From Proteus cibi (GTDB taxonomy: Bacteria; Pseudomonadota; Gammaproteobacteria; Enterobacterales; Enterobacteriaceae), in assembly GCF_003144405.1 (NCBI RefSeq), contig NZ_PENW01000009.1, positions 310,001 to 374,000 on the forward strand: DNA of 64,000 nucleotides, given 5' to 3'. Both the position numbers and the translations under genes were made by a program. The notes beneath the pieces were generated by a model. The model was not told the origin of the DNA. It searched no databases and saw only the letters and a list, made by a program, of their open reading frames with translations. This document shows, piece by piece, positions 9,052 to 20,059 of the stretch (positions are counted from its first letter, which is position 1; every line of letters starts with the position of its first letter).

Positions 9052-9126
9052 TGGGATATCGCCAAGCGGTAAGGCACCAGGTTTTGATCCTGGCATTCCC
9101 AGGTTCGAATCCTGGTATCCCAGCCA
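9052..9126 (+). tRNA. tRNA-Gln (TTG), copy 4
   Basis: A 75-base cloverleaf, identical to copy 1 at 8631-8705, with anticodon TTG. It starts five bases after the preceding tRNA-Met. In E. coli the Gln genes after metU carry anticodon CTG; here this copy also carries TTG. Confidence 0.97.
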
Positions 9127-9140
9127 TATTTTAAAAGAGA

Positions 9141-9164
9141 GACTCGCAGAGCGAGTCTTTTTTT
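9141..9164 (+). terminator. Terminator inside the tRNA cluster
   Basis: Arms GACTCGC (9141-9147) and GCGAGTC (9151-9157) with a three-base loop are followed by seven T. It precedes the last tRNA-Leu, and no promoter is recognisable in the 12 bases between them. Confidence 0.9.
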
Positions 9165-9176
9165 CTCCAAGTTGTT

Positions 9177-9261
9177 GCGGGAGTGGCGAAATTGGTAGAC
9201 GCACCAGATTTAGGTTCTGGCGCCGCAAGGTGTGCGAGTTCAAGTCTCGCCTCCCGCACCA
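9177..9261 (+). tRNA. tRNA-Leu (TAG), second copy after a terminator
   Basis: An 85-base class II tRNA identical to 8519-8603, with anticodon TAG and encoded CCA. It lies between two similar terminators. Its expression would depend on readthrough of the first one, so it probably arose by duplication of a tRNA-plus-terminator end. Confidence 0.96.
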
Positions 9262-9299
9262 TTGATTACTAACGTGTTTATCACGAAATCAACAGATAA

Positions 9300-9323
9300 G
9301 ACTCGCAATCGCGGGTCTTTTTT
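9300..9323 (+). terminator. Terminator at the end of the tRNA cluster
   Basis: Arms GACTCGC (9300-9306) and GCGGGTC (9311-9317) pair with one G-T, followed by six T. The sequence resembles the terminator at 9141-9164. Confidence 0.88.
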
Positions 9324-9477
9324 GTTTTTGTCTCTTTCTTTTTCCAATCTGTTCTCTAAACATCATTTCTCCCCTCTTCTTTCTTATTCCTTTGCTTCCC
9401 TTGCGTTCAAAAACTCAGGTTCTCTACAGCATCATTTTTTATTTATTCTCATCACTCCACATTTTATTGCTCTCTCT

Positions 9478-9517
9478 GTACATACATTCTCCTAAATACT
9501 ATACTCCCCTATAGTAT
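9478..9517 (+). promoter_or_regulatory. frm promoter with overlapping FrmR-type operator
   Basis: A -35-like TGTACA (9478-9483), a 16-base spacer and TATACT (9500-9505) form the promoter. An inverted repeat with eight-base arms ATACTATA (9496-9503) and TATAGTAT (9510-9517) around CTCCCC overlaps the -10 element. A C-tract flanked by AT-rich arms is typical of CsoR/RcnR/FrmR operators. Repression relieved by formaldehyde is inferred. Confidence 0.72.
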
Positions 9518-9532
9518 ATCTAAGGATTATGT

Positions 9533-9808
9533 ATGCCACACTCACCAGCAGAAAAGAAAGCCGCGTTAACTCGCGTAAGAAAAATAAAAGGCCAGCTTCT
9601 TGCATTAGAAACTGCACTTGAAAATGAAAATGAATGCGGTCAGGTATTACAACAAATTGCCGCCATCAGAGGCGCTATCAATGGCTTGATGGCAGGTGTG
9701 CTAGAAAGTCATTTACGTGAAGGTCTTATGGATGCCGTCGCTTCTTCTGAAGATCAAAAAAATTCCGTTGATGATGCCATTTCACTTATCCGCACTTACC
9801 TGCGTTAA
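9533..9808 (+). CDS. frmR: FrmR, formaldehyde-responsive repressor
   Basis: A 91-residue all-helical CsoR/RcnR-family repressor, the same length as E. coli FrmR. The reactive Cys35 (in NENECGQV) and His60 (LESH) are conserved; in the family, formaldehyde crosslinks the N-terminal Pro2 to this Cys, and Pro2 is present. The start has AAGGA six bases upstream. It is the first gene of frmRAB and has a matching inverted repeat over its promoter. The cassette sits directly after the tRNA cluster, a place where E. coli has no frm genes. Confidence 0.95.
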   Translation: MPHSPAEKKAALTRVRKIKGQLLALETALENENECGQVLQQIAAIRGAINGLMAGVLESHLREGLMDAVASSEDQKNSVDDAISLIRTYLR

Positions 9809-9811
9809 TAA

Positions 9812-10939
<1,128 letters not shown>

Positions 10940-10992
10940 TCATCCTCAAACCGATGCCTCGTCGATTTGTTTTTGTTTTTAAAGGAGTCAAA

Positions 10993-11823
10993 ATGGAAAG
11001 GATTGAACGTCACGCCTGCTTTGGTGGTTGGCAAGAAGTCTATCAACATACATCAAAGACGTTAAATTGTGAGATGAAATTTGCCATCTATCTTCCTCCT
11101 ATGGCTGAAGAGCAAAAATACCCTGTTTTATATTGGTTATCAGGCTTAACCTGCAACGAACAAAATTTTATTACTAAATCAGGCGCTCAACAATTTGCGG
11201 CACAACATGGCATTATTTTAGTTGTACCTGATACCAGCCCTCGCGGTGAAAGTGTTGCTGATGATAGTGCTTATGATTTAGGGCAAGGCGCAGGGTTCTA
11301 CCTCAATGCAACACAAACGCCATGGAATACTCATTACAATATGTATGATTACATTGTTGATGAACTTCCTACACTGATAGAAGCGCATTTTCCAGTGACT
11401 CATCAACGTGCCATTAGTGGGCATTCGATGGGGGGGCATGGTGCATTAATGATTGGATTGCGAAATTCAGAGCGTTATCGCAGTATGTCGGCATTTTCAC
11501 CGATAGTTGCACCATCACAAGTCCCCTGGGGCAAAAAAGCCTTCAACGCGTATTTAGGGGAAGATACAGCACTATGGAAACAATACGATACCATTGCATT
11601 ATTAAATGAAGTGAAAAATCCGCTACCGATGCGTGTTGATGTCGGTCTTGATGATCCCTTCTATCAAGAACAATTAAAACCTGAGCTATTTGCTAACGTC
11701 TGTGATGAAAAGCAGTTCACTTATAGTTTGGGTTTACATCAAGGCTACGATCACAGTTACTATTTTGTGGCGAGTTTTATTGGTGAGCATGTTGCTTTTC
11801 ATGCCAAACATTTAAAAGCGTAA
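10993..11823 (+). CDS. frmB: S-formylglutathione hydrolase
   Basis: Cytoplasmic serine esterase that splits S-formylglutathione into formate and glutathione, completing formaldehyde detoxification. The 276-residue product matches E. coli FrmB. The nucleophile Ser145 is in GHSMGG, with Asp220 or 221 in GLDDPFY and His254 in GYDHSYYF as the likely triad. LTCNEQNF and GQGAGFYLNAT are also conserved. The start at 10993 has AAGGAG six bases upstream and fits the family length; an upstream in-frame ATG at 10954 would add 13 unrelated residues. It is the last gene of the frm operon. Confidence 0.96.
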   Translation: MERIERHACFGGWQEVYQHTSKTLNCEMKFAIYLPPMAEEQKYPVLYWLSGLTCNEQNFITKSGAQQFAAQHGIILVVPDTSPRGESVADDSAYDLGQGAGFYLNATQTPWNTHYNMYDYIVDELPTLIEAHFPVTHQRAISGHSMGGHGALMIGLRNSERYRSMSAFSPIVAPSQVPWGKKAFNAYLGEDTALWKQYDTIALLNEVKNPLPMRVDVGLDDPFYQEQLKPELFANVCDEKQFTYSLGLHQGYDHSYYFVASFIGEHVAFHAKHLKA

Positions 11824-11827
11824 CAAC

Positions 11828-11872
11828 AATGCGATGATCTTATTGCTGATATCCAACTCAGATCATCGCATT
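11828..11872. terminator. Bidirectional terminator between frmB and ubiF
   Basis: Thirteen-base perfect arms AATGCGATGATCT and AGATCATCGCATT with a 19-base loop lie between the convergent genes. The flanking T content is modest in both directions. Confidence 0.7.
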
Positions 11873-11877
11873 TCTAA

Positions 11878-13062
11878 TTACTTAATACCTAACGCATAAC
11901 GTAATGCTGCTTCTTTCGCTTTTCCTGCATGTTGAGCGGCTAAAAGACCAATATTTCTAACGACTTTTAAACCTGGTAGTTGATGGCTAAAGGCGTGATA
12001 AAATACGTCCATACCTGCTTGCATGACTAAATTATCAGGCATACGACGACGCTGATATTTCTTCAATACCGCCATTGAATCCCAAGGCTCAAAATGTTTT
12101 TTGGCATCAGCCACTAAATCTAAGAAACAATCCACATCACGGTAACCTAAATTAACACCTTGTCCCGCTAAAGGATTAATGGTGTGAGCCGCATCCCCCA
12201 GCAAAATAATACCTTTGTCAACATAACGGCTTGCATGCTGACGCGTTAATGGGAATGAACCTGCTGCAATAGGCGTTACTTTACCTAAACGCTCAGGGAA
12301 CGCATGTTGAATTTCTTTTTCTAACTGCGTCATCGACATATTTTGCAGTTTTCTAATTCTGTCAGGCGAGTCATACCAAACCAAACAGGCCCAATGATCA
12401 AAAAGGGGTAAATAAGCACGGGGCCCTGACGGGTAAAAACGTTGCCATGTTCCTTTTTCAGGAGGCAACTCTGTTTTCACGGTGATCAGCATACAAGATT
12501 GACGATATTGCCAACCATTGCTACCAATCCCCGCAAATTGGCGGACTTGAGAATTCGCGCCATCCGCACCGACGACTAAATTAGTGGTCACTTCACAGCC
12601 ATCAGAAAGGGTTACTTTCCATTTATTATCTAAATACGTCATTTTACTTAGACTATTTGGACATAATAAAGTGATATTGCTATAACGTTCAGCCTCTTGC
12701 CAAAGCGCTAATTGCAAAATTCGGTTTTCAACCATATAGCCTAATTCAGGTAAACCTAAGCTTTTAGCATCAAAAACCACATGGGCATTTTCTTCTTCCC
12801 ATGTTTCTAAGGTAAGATAAGGCGCAGAACGCATAGCTAAAACATGTTGCCATGCACCTAATTGTTTTAATAGACTAACGGACGCGCAACTAATCGCAGA
12901 AATACGGATATCAGGATGAGATGACGCATCAAAAGGTGCTGGAGACTGTCGTTCAATCATTGCAACACGCAATCCTTCTTGCGCCAGCCCAATTGCAACA
13001 GCAGCGCCAATCATCCCGCCACCCGCGATGATTGCATCAAAATCGTTTTTTACATTACTCAT
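11878..13062 (-). CDS. ubiF: 3-demethoxyubiquinol 3-hydroxylase
   Basis: FAD-dependent monooxygenase of ubiquinone biosynthesis, hydroxylating 2-octaprenyl-3-methyl-6-methoxy-1,4-benzoquinol. It belongs to the UbiH/UbiF/UbiI flavoprotein family. Motifs are the N-terminal FAD-binding GGGMIG, VVGADGANS (DG motif) and GDAAHTINPLAGQGVNLG. The match to E. coli UbiF is collinear. Start choice is unsure: the frame opens at 13083, but MSNVKND at 13062 gives 394 residues, nearer to the family's 391; neither has a good Shine-Dalgarno. It is divergent from miaB, as in E. coli. Confidence 0.95.
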   Translation of the reverse strand: MSNVKNDFDAIIAGGGMIGAAVAIGLAQEGLRVAMIERQSPAPFDASSHPDIRISAISCASVSLLKQLGAWQHVLAMRSAPYLTLETWEEENAHVVFDAKSLGLPELGYMVENRILQLALWQEAERYSNITLLCPNSLSKMTYLDNKWKVTLSDGCEVTTNLVVGADGANSQVRQFAGIGSNGWQYRQSCMLITVKTELPPEKGTWQRFYPSGPRAYLPLFDHWACLVWYDSPDRIRKLQNMSMTQLEKEIQHAFPERLGKVTPIAAGSFPLTRQHASRYVDKGIILLGDAAHTINPLAGQGVNLGYRDVDCFLDLVADAKKHFEPWDSMAVLKKYQRRRMPDNLVMQAGMDVFYHAFSHQLPGLKVVRNIGLLAAQHAGKAKEAALRYALGIK

Positions 13063-13270
13063 CATTGTTATGCCATAACTCATTACTTTAAATAATAGGT
13101 AAGCGCTGTTTCAGTTTATTTCTATTAAACTAAACGCCATAGAGAATTAGCGCCGACTTGCTCTAGTCACTGACCACACAAATGACTACAATAACCGCCT
13201 TATTGGCTTATTACACGCAACGTTTTCCAATGATTAGCTATTGTCTCACTGAAAATACCGGATTTACACA

Positions 13271-14701
13271 ATGTCGACGATAAAAAAACTGTACATTAAA
13301 ACTTGGGGCTGTCAGATGAATGAGTACGATTCATCCAAAATGGCAGACCTACTCGAAAGCACCCACGGTTATCAGTTAACCGATGTCGCCGAAGATGCGG
13401 ACATTCTACTGCTAAATACCTGTTCTATCCGTGAGAAAGCACAAGAAAAAGTCTTTCATCAGTTAGGACGTTGGAAATATTTTAAAGATAATAAACCCGA
13501 TATTATCATTGGCGTCGGCGGTTGTGTTGCTTCTCAAGAAGGTGAATACATCCGTCAACGTGCGCAGTGTGTCGATATTATCTTCGGGCCACAAACTTTA
13601 CACCGTTTACCTGAAATGATTAATCAGGTTAAAGGGACTAAAAGCCCTGTTGTTGATATCAGCTTCCCTGAAATCGAAAAGTTTGACCGTTTACCAGAGC
13701 CACGTGCTGAAGGTCCTTCTGCTTTCGTCTCCATCATGGAAGGCTGTAACAAGTACTGCTCTTTCTGCGTAGTTCCTTACACTCGCGGTGAAGAAGTTAG
13801 CCGTCCTTGTGATGATGTGCTCTTTGAAATTGCTCAATTAGCTGCACAAGGTGTGCGCGAAGTAAACTTGTTAGGTCAAAATGTTAACGCCTATCGTGGC
13901 GCGACTTTTGATGGTCAAATCTGTAGCTTTGCTGAATTAATTCGCTTAGTCGCCGCAATTGACGGTATTGACCGCATTCGCTTTACTACCAGCCACCCTA
14001 TCGAATTTACTGACGATATTGTGGCGGTTTATGAAGATACACCAGAATTAGTCAGCTATTTACATTTGCCAGTGCAAAGTGGTTCTGACCGCATTCTAAC
14101 ATTAATGAAGCGTAACCATACTGCACTTGAATATAAGAGCATCATTCGCAAACTACGCAAAGCACGTCCTGATATTCTGATAAGCTCAGACTTTATCATC
14201 GGTTTCCCGGGTGAAACCCAAGACGACTTTGAAAAAACGATGCAATTAATTGCAGATGTTAATTTCGATATGAGCTTTAGTTTCATCTATTCAGCACGTC
14301 CAGGTACACCAGCCGCTGATTTACCTGATGACGTCACTGAAGATGAGAAAAAACAACGTTTATATCTGCTACAACAGCGCATCAATCAACAAGCGATGAA
14401 CTTTAGCCGTGCAATGTTAAACACCGTACAGCGTATTCTAGTTGAAGGACCTTCACGTAAAAATGTGATGGAGCTTTCAGGTCGTACTGAGAATAACCGT
14501 GTGGTTAACTTTGAAGGTACGCCAGATATGATTGGTAAATTTGTTGATGTTGAGATTGTTGACGTTTATGCCAACTCATTACGCGGTAAAGTTATCAGAA
14601 CAGAAGATCAAATGGATTTACGTATTCACGAATCTCCAGAATCTGTAATCGCTCGTACTCGTAAAGAAGATGAATTAGGGGTAGGTGTTTACCAACCTTA
14701 A
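13271..14701 (+). CDS. miaB: tRNA-2-methylthio-N6-dimethylallyladenosine synthase
   Basis: Radical-SAM methylthiotransferase that modifies i6A37 of tRNAs reading UNN codons, including tRNA-Leu. The 476 residues contain the UPF0004 domain with Cys14, Cys51 and Cys85 for the auxiliary iron-sulfur cluster, the radical-SAM motif Cys159, Cys163 and Cys166 in GCNKYCSFC, and a C-terminal TRAM domain. The length matches E. coli (474). It starts an apparent operon with ybeZ, ybeY, corC and lnt. Confidence 0.97.
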   Translation: MSTIKKLYIKTWGCQMNEYDSSKMADLLESTHGYQLTDVAEDADILLLNTCSIREKAQEKVFHQLGRWKYFKDNKPDIIIGVGGCVASQEGEYIRQRAQCVDIIFGPQTLHRLPEMINQVKGTKSPVVDISFPEIEKFDRLPEPRAEGPSAFVSIMEGCNKYCSFCVVPYTRGEEVSRPCDDVLFEIAQLAAQGVREVNLLGQNVNAYRGATFDGQICSFAELIRLVAAIDGIDRIRFTTSHPIEFTDDIVAVYEDTPELVSYLHLPVQSGSDRILTLMKRNHTALEYKSIIRKLRKARPDILISSDFIIGFPGETQDDFEKTMQLIADVNFDMSFSFIYSARPGTPAADLPDDVTEDEKKQRLYLLQQRINQQAMNFSRAMLNTVQRILVEGPSRKNVMELSGRTENNRVVNFEGTPDMIGKFVDVEIVDVYANSLRGKVIRTEDQMDLRIHESPESVIARTRKEDELGVGVYQP

Positions 14702-14729
14702 TTGATCAGATTTAACAAAAGGATAATCA

Positions 14730-15791
14730 GTGACAGTAATAGCACATGCACAGGTAGCGACCCAAGAAATTTTCTTAGAGCCAGCTGACAATGCCCGTTT
14801 AATGAGCCTATGTGGTCCATTTGACGATAATATTAAGCAACTTGAGCGCCGTTTAGGTATCGAGATTAATCATCGTGATAACCGTTTTAAACTCACGGGA
14901 AAATCATTGTGTGTCAATGCAGCAGCAGGAATTTTACGTCGCCTGTATGTGGAAACCTCGCCAATTAAAGGCGTGATCCCCGATATCGATCCTGAACAAA
15001 TTCACCTTGCAATCAAAGAAAGCCGTGTGCTTGAGCAAAGTGATGAGCATGTTCCTGAATTTGGAAAATCAACCAATATTCGAACTAAGCGAGGTGTGAT
15101 AAAACCTCGAACACCGAATCAGGCACAATATATTGCCAATATCCAAACCCATGATATTACATTTGGTATTGGGCCTGCGGGTACAGGGAAAACGTATCTG
15201 GCTGTTGCTGCCGCTGTTGATGCTCTTGAGCGTCAAGAAGTGCGCCGTATTTTATTAACGCGTCCTGCGGTTGAAGCGGGTGAAAAACTGGGCTTTTTAC
15301 CGGGCGATTTAAGTCAAAAAGTCGATCCCTATTTACGACCACTTTATGATGCGTTATTTGAGATGTTAGGTTTTGAAAAAGTTGAGAAACTAATAGAGCG
15401 TAATGTCATTGAAGTCGCGCCTCTCGCCTATATGCGTGGACGGACATTAAATGACGCCTTTATCATTCTTGATGAAAGCCAAAACACCACTATCGAACAG
15501 ATGAAAATGTTCTTAACGCGTATTGGCTTTAACTCTAAAGCAGTTGTTACTGGGGATATCACCCAAATTGACCTGCCAAGAGGCAATAAATCAGGCTTAC
15601 GTCATGCCATTGAAGTTTTATCTGATGTTAATGACTTAAGTTTTAACTTTTTCCACAGTGAGGACGTTGTTCGTCATCCCGTGGTTGCCAAAATTGTTAT
15701 CGCTTATGAAGCTTGGGAAACGGAAGATCAAAAACGCCGCCAAGCTATCAAAGCAGAAAAAGAGAAGCTTCAGAGAGAAAATCATGAGTGA
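14730..15791 (+). CDS. ybeZ: PhoH-like ATPase YbeZ
   Basis: Cytoplasmic P-loop ATPase of the PhoH family, linked in enterobacteria with YbeY and ribosome or RNA maturation; the exact activity is not settled. The 353 residues carry Walker A GPAGTGKT at 148-155 and Walker B IILDES. The start is GTG with AAGGA seven bases upstream and lies 28 bases after miaB. It overlaps ybeY by eight bases, indicating translational coupling. The N-terminus is a few residues longer than in E. coli. Confidence 0.95.
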   Translation: MTVIAHAQVATQEIFLEPADNARLMSLCGPFDDNIKQLERRLGIEINHRDNRFKLTGKSLCVNAAAGILRRLYVETSPIKGVIPDIDPEQIHLAIKESRVLEQSDEHVPEFGKSTNIRTKRGVIKPRTPNQAQYIANIQTHDITFGIGPAGTGKTYLAVAAAVDALERQEVRRILLTRPAVEAGEKLGFLPGDLSQKVDPYLRPLYDALFEMLGFEKVEKLIERNVIEVAPLAYMRGRTLNDAFIILDESQNTTIEQMKMFLTRIGFNSKAVVTGDITQIDLPRGNKSGLRHAIEVLSDVNDLSFNFFHSEDVVRHPVVAKIVIAYEAWETEDQKRRQAIKAEKEKLQRENHE

Positions 15792-16251
15792 AGTTATCCT
15801 TGATTTACAAGTAGCAAGCGAAAATACCCAAGGGCTTCCGACTGAAGCCCAATTTATGACATGGTTAGAAGCGGTATTACCGCAATTTCAACCTGTAAGT
15901 GAAGTGACTATTCGTATTGTTGATGAAGCAGAAAGTCACGAACTGAATCTCACTTATCGTGGAAAAGACAAACCGACTAATGTGCTTTCTTTTCCCTTTG
16001 AGGCACCACCTGAAATTGAATTGCCGTTATTAGGTGATTTGATTATTTGCCGCCAAGTGGTAGAAAAAGAGGCGGTTGAGCAGAGTAAGACTGTTGAAGA
16101 GCATTGGGCACACATGGTTATTCATGGATGTCTGCATCTTTTAGGCTACGATCATATTGAAGATGATGAAGCCGAAGAAATGGAAGGTTTAGAGACAGAA
16201 ATCTTACAAAATTTAGGTTATGCAGATCCCTATTTGATTGAAAAAGAGTAA
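15784..16251 (+). CDS. ybeY: Endoribonuclease YbeY
   Basis: Zinc-dependent single-strand endoribonuclease used in 16S rRNA 3'-end maturation and ribosome quality control. The 155-residue product has the same length as E. coli YbeY, and the metal ligands His114, His118 and His124 lie in [12 protein letters not shown] chose the ATG at 15784, which overlaps the end of ybeZ (ATGAGTGA); upstream in-frame codons only read through ybeZ sequence. The overlap and shared operon fit joint action with YbeZ. Confidence 0.97.
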   Translation: MSEVILDLQVASENTQGLPTEAQFMTWLEAVLPQFQPVSEVTIRIVDEAESHELNLTYRGKDKPTNVLSFPFEAPPEIELPLLGDLIICRQVVEKEAVEQSKTVEEHWAHMVIHGCLHLLGYDHIEDDEAEEMEGLETEILQNLGYADPYLIEKE

Positions 16252-16322
16252 CAGTTCTCTTATTTTTATGATAAATACTATATCTAATTAACCATTCAAT
16301 GAGGAAAAATAGTTAAAACGCC

Positions 16323-17204
16323 ATGAGCGACGACCAATCTTCGAGTAACGATAACCCTGGTCCTAAGAAAGGGTTTCTCACACTGCTTAATCAGTGGTTC
16401 CACGGTGAACCTAAAAACCGTGATGATCTGATGGAGCTTATCCGCGATTCTGAACAGAAAGAATTAATTGATCCTGACACCCGCGACATGCTTGAAGGGG
16501 TAATGGATATTGCTGAACAACGCGTTCGGGACATCATGATCCCTCGGTCGCAAATTGTCACACTAAAACGCAATCAAACCCTTGATGAGTGTTTAGATGT
16601 GATTATTGATTCAGCACATTCCCGTTTCCCAGTCATTAGCGAAGACAAAGATCATATTGAAGGCTTATTAATGGCAAAAGATCTACTGCCGTTTATGCGT
16701 ACTGACGCAGAGCCATTTAGTATGGATAAAGTCTTACGCTCTGCTGTTGTTGTGCCTGAAAGCAAACGGGTTGATCGCCTATTAAAAGAGTTCCGCTCCC
16801 AACGCTACCATATGGCGATTGTGATCGATGAATTCGGGGGCGTATCTGGACTCGTCACAATTGAGGATATTCTTGAACTTATCGTAGGCGAAATTGAAGA
16901 TGAGTATGATGATGAGGATGATATTGATATCCGTCCGTTAAGTCGTCACGCTTACTCAGTTCGAGCTTTAACCCAGATAGAAGATTTCAATGAAGCGTTC
17001 GGTACACATTTCAGCGATGAAGAAGTTGATACGATTGGCGGTTTAGTTATGCAAGCCTTTGGTCACCTTCCTGCTCGTGGTGAAACTATTACCATTGATA
17101 ATTACCAATTTAAAGTTGTTATGGCAGATAGCCGTAAAATCATTCAGGTTTATGTGCATATCCCCGATGATGCGCCAATCCCTGAACTAGGTAATGATGC
17201 ATAG
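16323..17204 (+). CDS. corC: CorC/YbeX CBS-domain protein
   Basis: Cytoplasmic protein of the HlyC/CorC group, associated with magnesium/cobalt efflux and, in E. coli, ribosome-related functions. The 293 residues contain a CBS pair (about 70-190, with IMIPRSQ and [14 protein letters not shown]), an acidic stretch [11 protein letters not shown], and a C-terminal transporter-associated domain. The only purine-rich ribosome binding site, GAGGA, lies 17 bases before the ATG, further than usual, and a stop at 16314 rules out a closer in-frame start. It sits between ybeY and lnt as in E. coli. Confidence 0.95.
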   Translation: MSDDQSSSNDNPGPKKGFLTLLNQWFHGEPKNRDDLMELIRDSEQKELIDPDTRDMLEGVMDIAEQRVRDIMIPRSQIVTLKRNQTLDECLDVIIDSAHSRFPVISEDKDHIEGLLMAKDLLPFMRTDAEPFSMDKVLRSAVVVPESKRVDRLLKEFRSQRYHMAIVIDEFGGVSGLVTIEDILELIVGEIEDEYDDEDDIDIRPLSRHAYSVRALTQIEDFNEAFGTHFSDEEVDTIGGLVMQAFGHLPARGETITIDNYQFKVVMADSRKIIQVYVHIPDDAPIPELGNDA

Positions 17205-17211
17205 GATATCA

Positions 17212-18738
17212 ATGAATAAGATCTCTTTCTTAAACCGCCAGTGGGTTCGCGCCCTTCTGGCGGTTTTTTTCGGTGCCATAGGCACATTAGCATTTTCGCC
17301 ATTTGATTTTTGGCCTGCGGCGTTAATTTCACTACTTGGCTTATTACTGATAATCACTCATCGTACAACTCGTCAAGGCGCATTCCTTGGTTTTGCTTGG
17401 GGATTTGGGTTATTTGGTAGCGGTGTAAATTGGGTTTACGTCAGTATTGCTGATTTTGGTGGTATGCCGTTTGCGATAAATATCTTTTTAGTGATTTTAT
17501 TAGCACTCTATTTATCACTCTACACGCTGTTATTTGCAGGATTGCTAAATAAATTTTTTCCAAAACCAACCCTGTGGCGGTTTGTATTTGCCGCCCCAGC
17601 ACTATGGCAAATCACTGAGTTTTTAAGAGGTTGGGTATTATCAGGCTTTCCGTGGCTACAGTTTGGTTATAGCCAAATTGATGGTCCATTAAAAGGTATT
17701 GCACCTATTTTTGGTGTCACAATGATAACGCTGCTCTTAACCATGATTAGTGGTTTAATTGCCTTTACAATCTATCGTAAATCAATTTACAGCCTTGTCG
17801 TTGCACTGCTTTTATTAGTATTACCTATCAGCTTTAAGTCCTATCAATGGTATCAACCTTTGCCTGATGAAACGCAAGAAATTGCATTAATCCAAGGGAA
17901 TATTGCACAATCTTTAAAATGGGAACCGGGTACATTAGAAAGCACCTTAAAAACCTATCTCACCTTAAGTCGCCCTTTTATTGGCAATGCAAATCTCATT
18001 ATTTGGCCTGAATCTGCGATCCCAGATGTTGAAATTCAGCAACAACGCTTTTTAGCAGAATTGGATAAGCAATTAAGAGAACAAGATACCCATTTAATGA
18101 CGGGAATTATTGATGCCCGACCCACATTAGAAGGTTATCGTTTCTACAATAGTGTCATCACATTAGGTGAACATTATGCTTATCAATATCCAGCAACCGA
18201 TCGCTATAACAAACATCACCTTGTTCCTTTTGGTGAATATGTACCATTAGCATCACTATTACGCCCACTTGCACCTTTCTTTAATTTACCGATGTCATCA
18301 TTAAGCCAAGGTGAATATGTGCAGCCTCAGCTTACTGTCAATGATGCCAAAATAACCGCAGCTATTTGCTACGAAATTATTTTAGGTGAACAAGTCCGTG
18401 CTAATTTTAAACCGGATACACGGTTCTTATTAACGATTTCTAATGATGCATGGTTTGGTAATTCAATTGGTCCTTGGCAACACTTTCAAATGGCGAGAAT
18501 GCGTTCTCTTGAGTTAGGAAGACCGTTATTACGCTCAACGAATAACGGTATTACTGCATTTATTGCTGCCAATGGTGATGTCATTTCTCAACTTCCTCAG
18601 TTTGAAGAAGGTGCTTTAGCGGAAAAAATCACCCCAACAACGGGGTTAACCCCTTATTACAAATGGGGAAATACACCATTGTGGATAATCGTTGGATTCT
18701 TTTTTATCATCGCCTTTATTAAGCGCCGAATTGAGTAA
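17212..18738 (+). CDS. lnt: Apolipoprotein N-acyltransferase
   Basis: Inner-membrane enzyme that adds the third acyl chain to the N-terminal Cys of lipoproteins, such as LptE and RlpA in this window. The 508-residue product has about six N-terminal membrane segments followed by a periplasmic nitrilase-like domain. The catalytic triad is Glu267 (WPESAIPD), Lys334 (YNKHHLVPF) and Cys386 (AAICYEII), at nearly the E. coli positions. I chose the ATG at 17212 because AGGA lies five bases upstream; the longer frame at 17194 starts inside corC. It is the last gene of the miaB-lnt run. Confidence 0.96.
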   Translation: MNKISFLNRQWVRALLAVFFGAIGTLAFSPFDFWPAALISLLGLLLIITHRTTRQGAFLGFAWGFGLFGSGVNWVYVSIADFGGMPFAINIFLVILLALYLSLYTLLFAGLLNKFFPKPTLWRFVFAAPALWQITEFLRGWVLSGFPWLQFGYSQIDGPLKGIAPIFGVTMITLLLTMISGLIAFTIYRKSIYSLVVALLLLVLPISFKSYQWYQPLPDETQEIALIQGNIAQSLKWEPGTLESTLKTYLTLSRPFIGNANLIIWPESAIPDVEIQQQRFLAELDKQLREQDTHLMTGIIDARPTLEGYRFYNSVITLGEHYAYQYPATDRYNKHHLVPFGEYVPLASLLRPLAPFFNLPMSSLSQGEYVQPQLTVNDAKITAAICYEIILGEQVRANFKPDTRFLLTISNDAWFGNSIGPWQHFQMARMRSLELGRPLLRSTNNGITAFIAANGDVISQLPQFEEGALAEKITPTTGLTPYYKWGNTPLWIIVGFFFIIAFIKRRIE

Positions 18739-18746
18739 AGCAAAAT

Positions 18747-18788
18747 AAAATAACGGAATTCATAGAGTAATGAATTCCGTTATTTTTA
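18747..18788. terminator. Bidirectional terminator between lnt and scsD
   Basis: Long perfect arms AAAATAACGGAATTCAT and ATGAATTCCGTTATTTT flank a short loop. T-rich tails occur on both strands, suiting convergent lnt and scsD. Confidence 0.9.
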
Positions 18789-18824
18789 AACGATTAAAGC
18801 TTAAAATGATTGCTTGTGTGCCGT

Positions 18825-19328
18825 TCAAAAACCCGCCCACCATAAACGTAGTTTTAATCCCCACGAAGATGACCAACCGCTCGTAAAGCCCACCATTTCC
18901 CCTTTATAAACAATAACAAATGAAGGTGTTGCACTAATTTCCCACTGCTGAGAAATATCGCCTCGACTATCATTTATTACAGGAAAGAGCAGTCCTTTAG
19001 ACTGAATACCGCGCTCTAACTTTGCATTATCACCAGAACGGATCGCAACAGATGTCACGTTATAACCCTCTTGCGCTAACGAATTTACTGCGGGTGTTGT
19101 TAGCTTACAAACGCCACACCAAGTTGCCCAAAAATAGATTAATAAGGGCTTTTCAGCACTTAATTCAGCTAAAGAAACAACTTTATTATCAACAGTATAA
19201 AGCTCCGGTAAATTTGTTAAAGACGGTGGCGTAGGTTGTCGCCACCAATCCATAGCAAAAGAAGCTATAACGAAAATGACAACCAGAACAAGCAGTTCTT
19301 TACTCCACTTTCGTAAGCGACTACGCAT
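18825..19328 (-). CDS. scsD: ScsD, membrane-anchored TlpA-like thioredoxin
   Basis: Periplasmic thioredoxin-like protein tethered by one N-terminal membrane segment (about 11-27). The 167 residues include the active-site pair Cys71-Cys74 in FWATWCGVCKLT and the cis-Pro loop ISATPSFV. In Salmonella the scs genes relieve copper sensitivity; ScsD is thought to act in the ScsB-driven redox relay, though its partner is not established. It starts in TAATG, sharing one base with the scsC stop, so translation is coupled. Confidence 0.88.
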   Translation of the reverse strand: MRSRLRKWSKELLVLVVIFVIASFAMDWWRQPTPPSLTNLPELYTVDNKVVSLAELSAEKPLLIYFWATWCGVCKLTTPAVNSLAQEGYNVTSVAIRSGDNAKLERGIQSKGLLFPVINDSRGDISQQWEISATPSFVIVYKGEMVGFTSGWSSSWGLKLRLWWAGF

Positions 19329-20059
19329 TATTTTTTCACTTTAGCCAGTTGCTCTTTCACAATCACTTCTAGTTGAGCGTAATCAACAGCACCTGGGATA
19401 ACCATATCGCCAACAACCGTTGCTGGTGTACCTTGAATGCCTAACTTACGAGAAAGATCTAAGTTATTTTGTAACGCCTTTAAGCTTTCATCTGTTAATT
19501 TCACTTTACTTGTATTGGTTGTTTTCATTGCATCATCAATACTTGCGTTATCTAGCATTGTTTTCTTCTGCATTAAACGTTGGTGTAATGCTAAGAATGC
19601 TTTTGGATCTTCTTTCCAAACTGAAAGCACAGCTTGAGAGGCTTTTGCTGAACTTTCACCTTTAAATGGCAGTGGTTTAATGACCACAGCAACTTCAGGA
19701 TAATCTTTTGTAATTTGTTCTAATAATGGGTCGAAGCGTTTGCAATAAGGGCAGTTATAATCAGTAAAAGAAACCAACACTAACTTAGCGTCTTTTGCAC
19801 CAATACGAGGACTTGCTGCATCATTATATAATGCATCATGCTCTGCATTTAATGCTGTACGGAATTGAGCTTGTTGCTCATCTGCTTTTTGAGCTTGTAA
19901 TGCCGTGATAGCTTCTTCCAAAATTTCTGGATTTTTGATTAACGTATCACGAACCAGCGCGCGAACTTCTTTTTCCTGATCAGCACTTAACGCCGCAGCT
20001 TGCACATTTGCACCAAAAAGTAACGAAGAGATAACCAGTGCAGAAAGTGTTTTTTTCAT
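19328..20059 (-). CDS. scsC: ScsC, DsbA-like periplasmic disulfide isomerase
   Basis: Periplasmic thiol-disulfide isomerase. The product of 243 residues has a signal peptide (cleavage near 22), an N-terminal helical region of about 60 residues, and a thioredoxin fold with active site Cys103-Pro-Tyr-Cys106 and cis-Pro in GTPATVV. A protein of this kind in P. mirabilis has been described as a trimeric, shape-shifting isomerase that contributes to copper resistance, with the trimer formed by the N-terminal region. It is kept reduced by ScsB, encoded just upstream with TAATG overlap. Confidence 0.94.
   Translation of the reverse strand: MKKTLSALVISSLLFGANVQAAALSADQEKEVRALVRDTLIKNPEILEEAITALQAQKADEQQAQFRTALNAEHDALYNDAASPRIGAKDAKLVLVSFTDYNCPYCKRFDPLLEQITKDYPEVAVVIKPLPFKGESSAKASQAVLSVWKEDPKAFLALHQRLMQKKTMLDNASIDDAMKTTNTSKVKLTDESLKALQNNLDLSRKLGIQGTPATVVGDMVIPGAVDYAQLEVIVKEQLAKVKK

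Noticed and set aside
8631..9126. Regularly spaced repeats resembling a CRISPR array
   Set aside because: The repeats are 75-base tRNA-Gln genes with cloverleaf structure and CCA ends, and the spacers are identical to each other or missing.
8260..9243. Several open frames on both strands across the tRNA region (for example 8260-8472, 8626-8907, 8739-9002, 8989-9243)
   Set aside because: They read through tRNA genes and repeat the same peptide because the tRNAs are repeated. None has a ribosome binding site of its own.
15658..15783. N-terminal extension of ybeY
   Set aside because: The extra 42 codons overlap ybeZ in another frame and lack similarity to the family, whose members start at MSxVILDLQ as at 15784.
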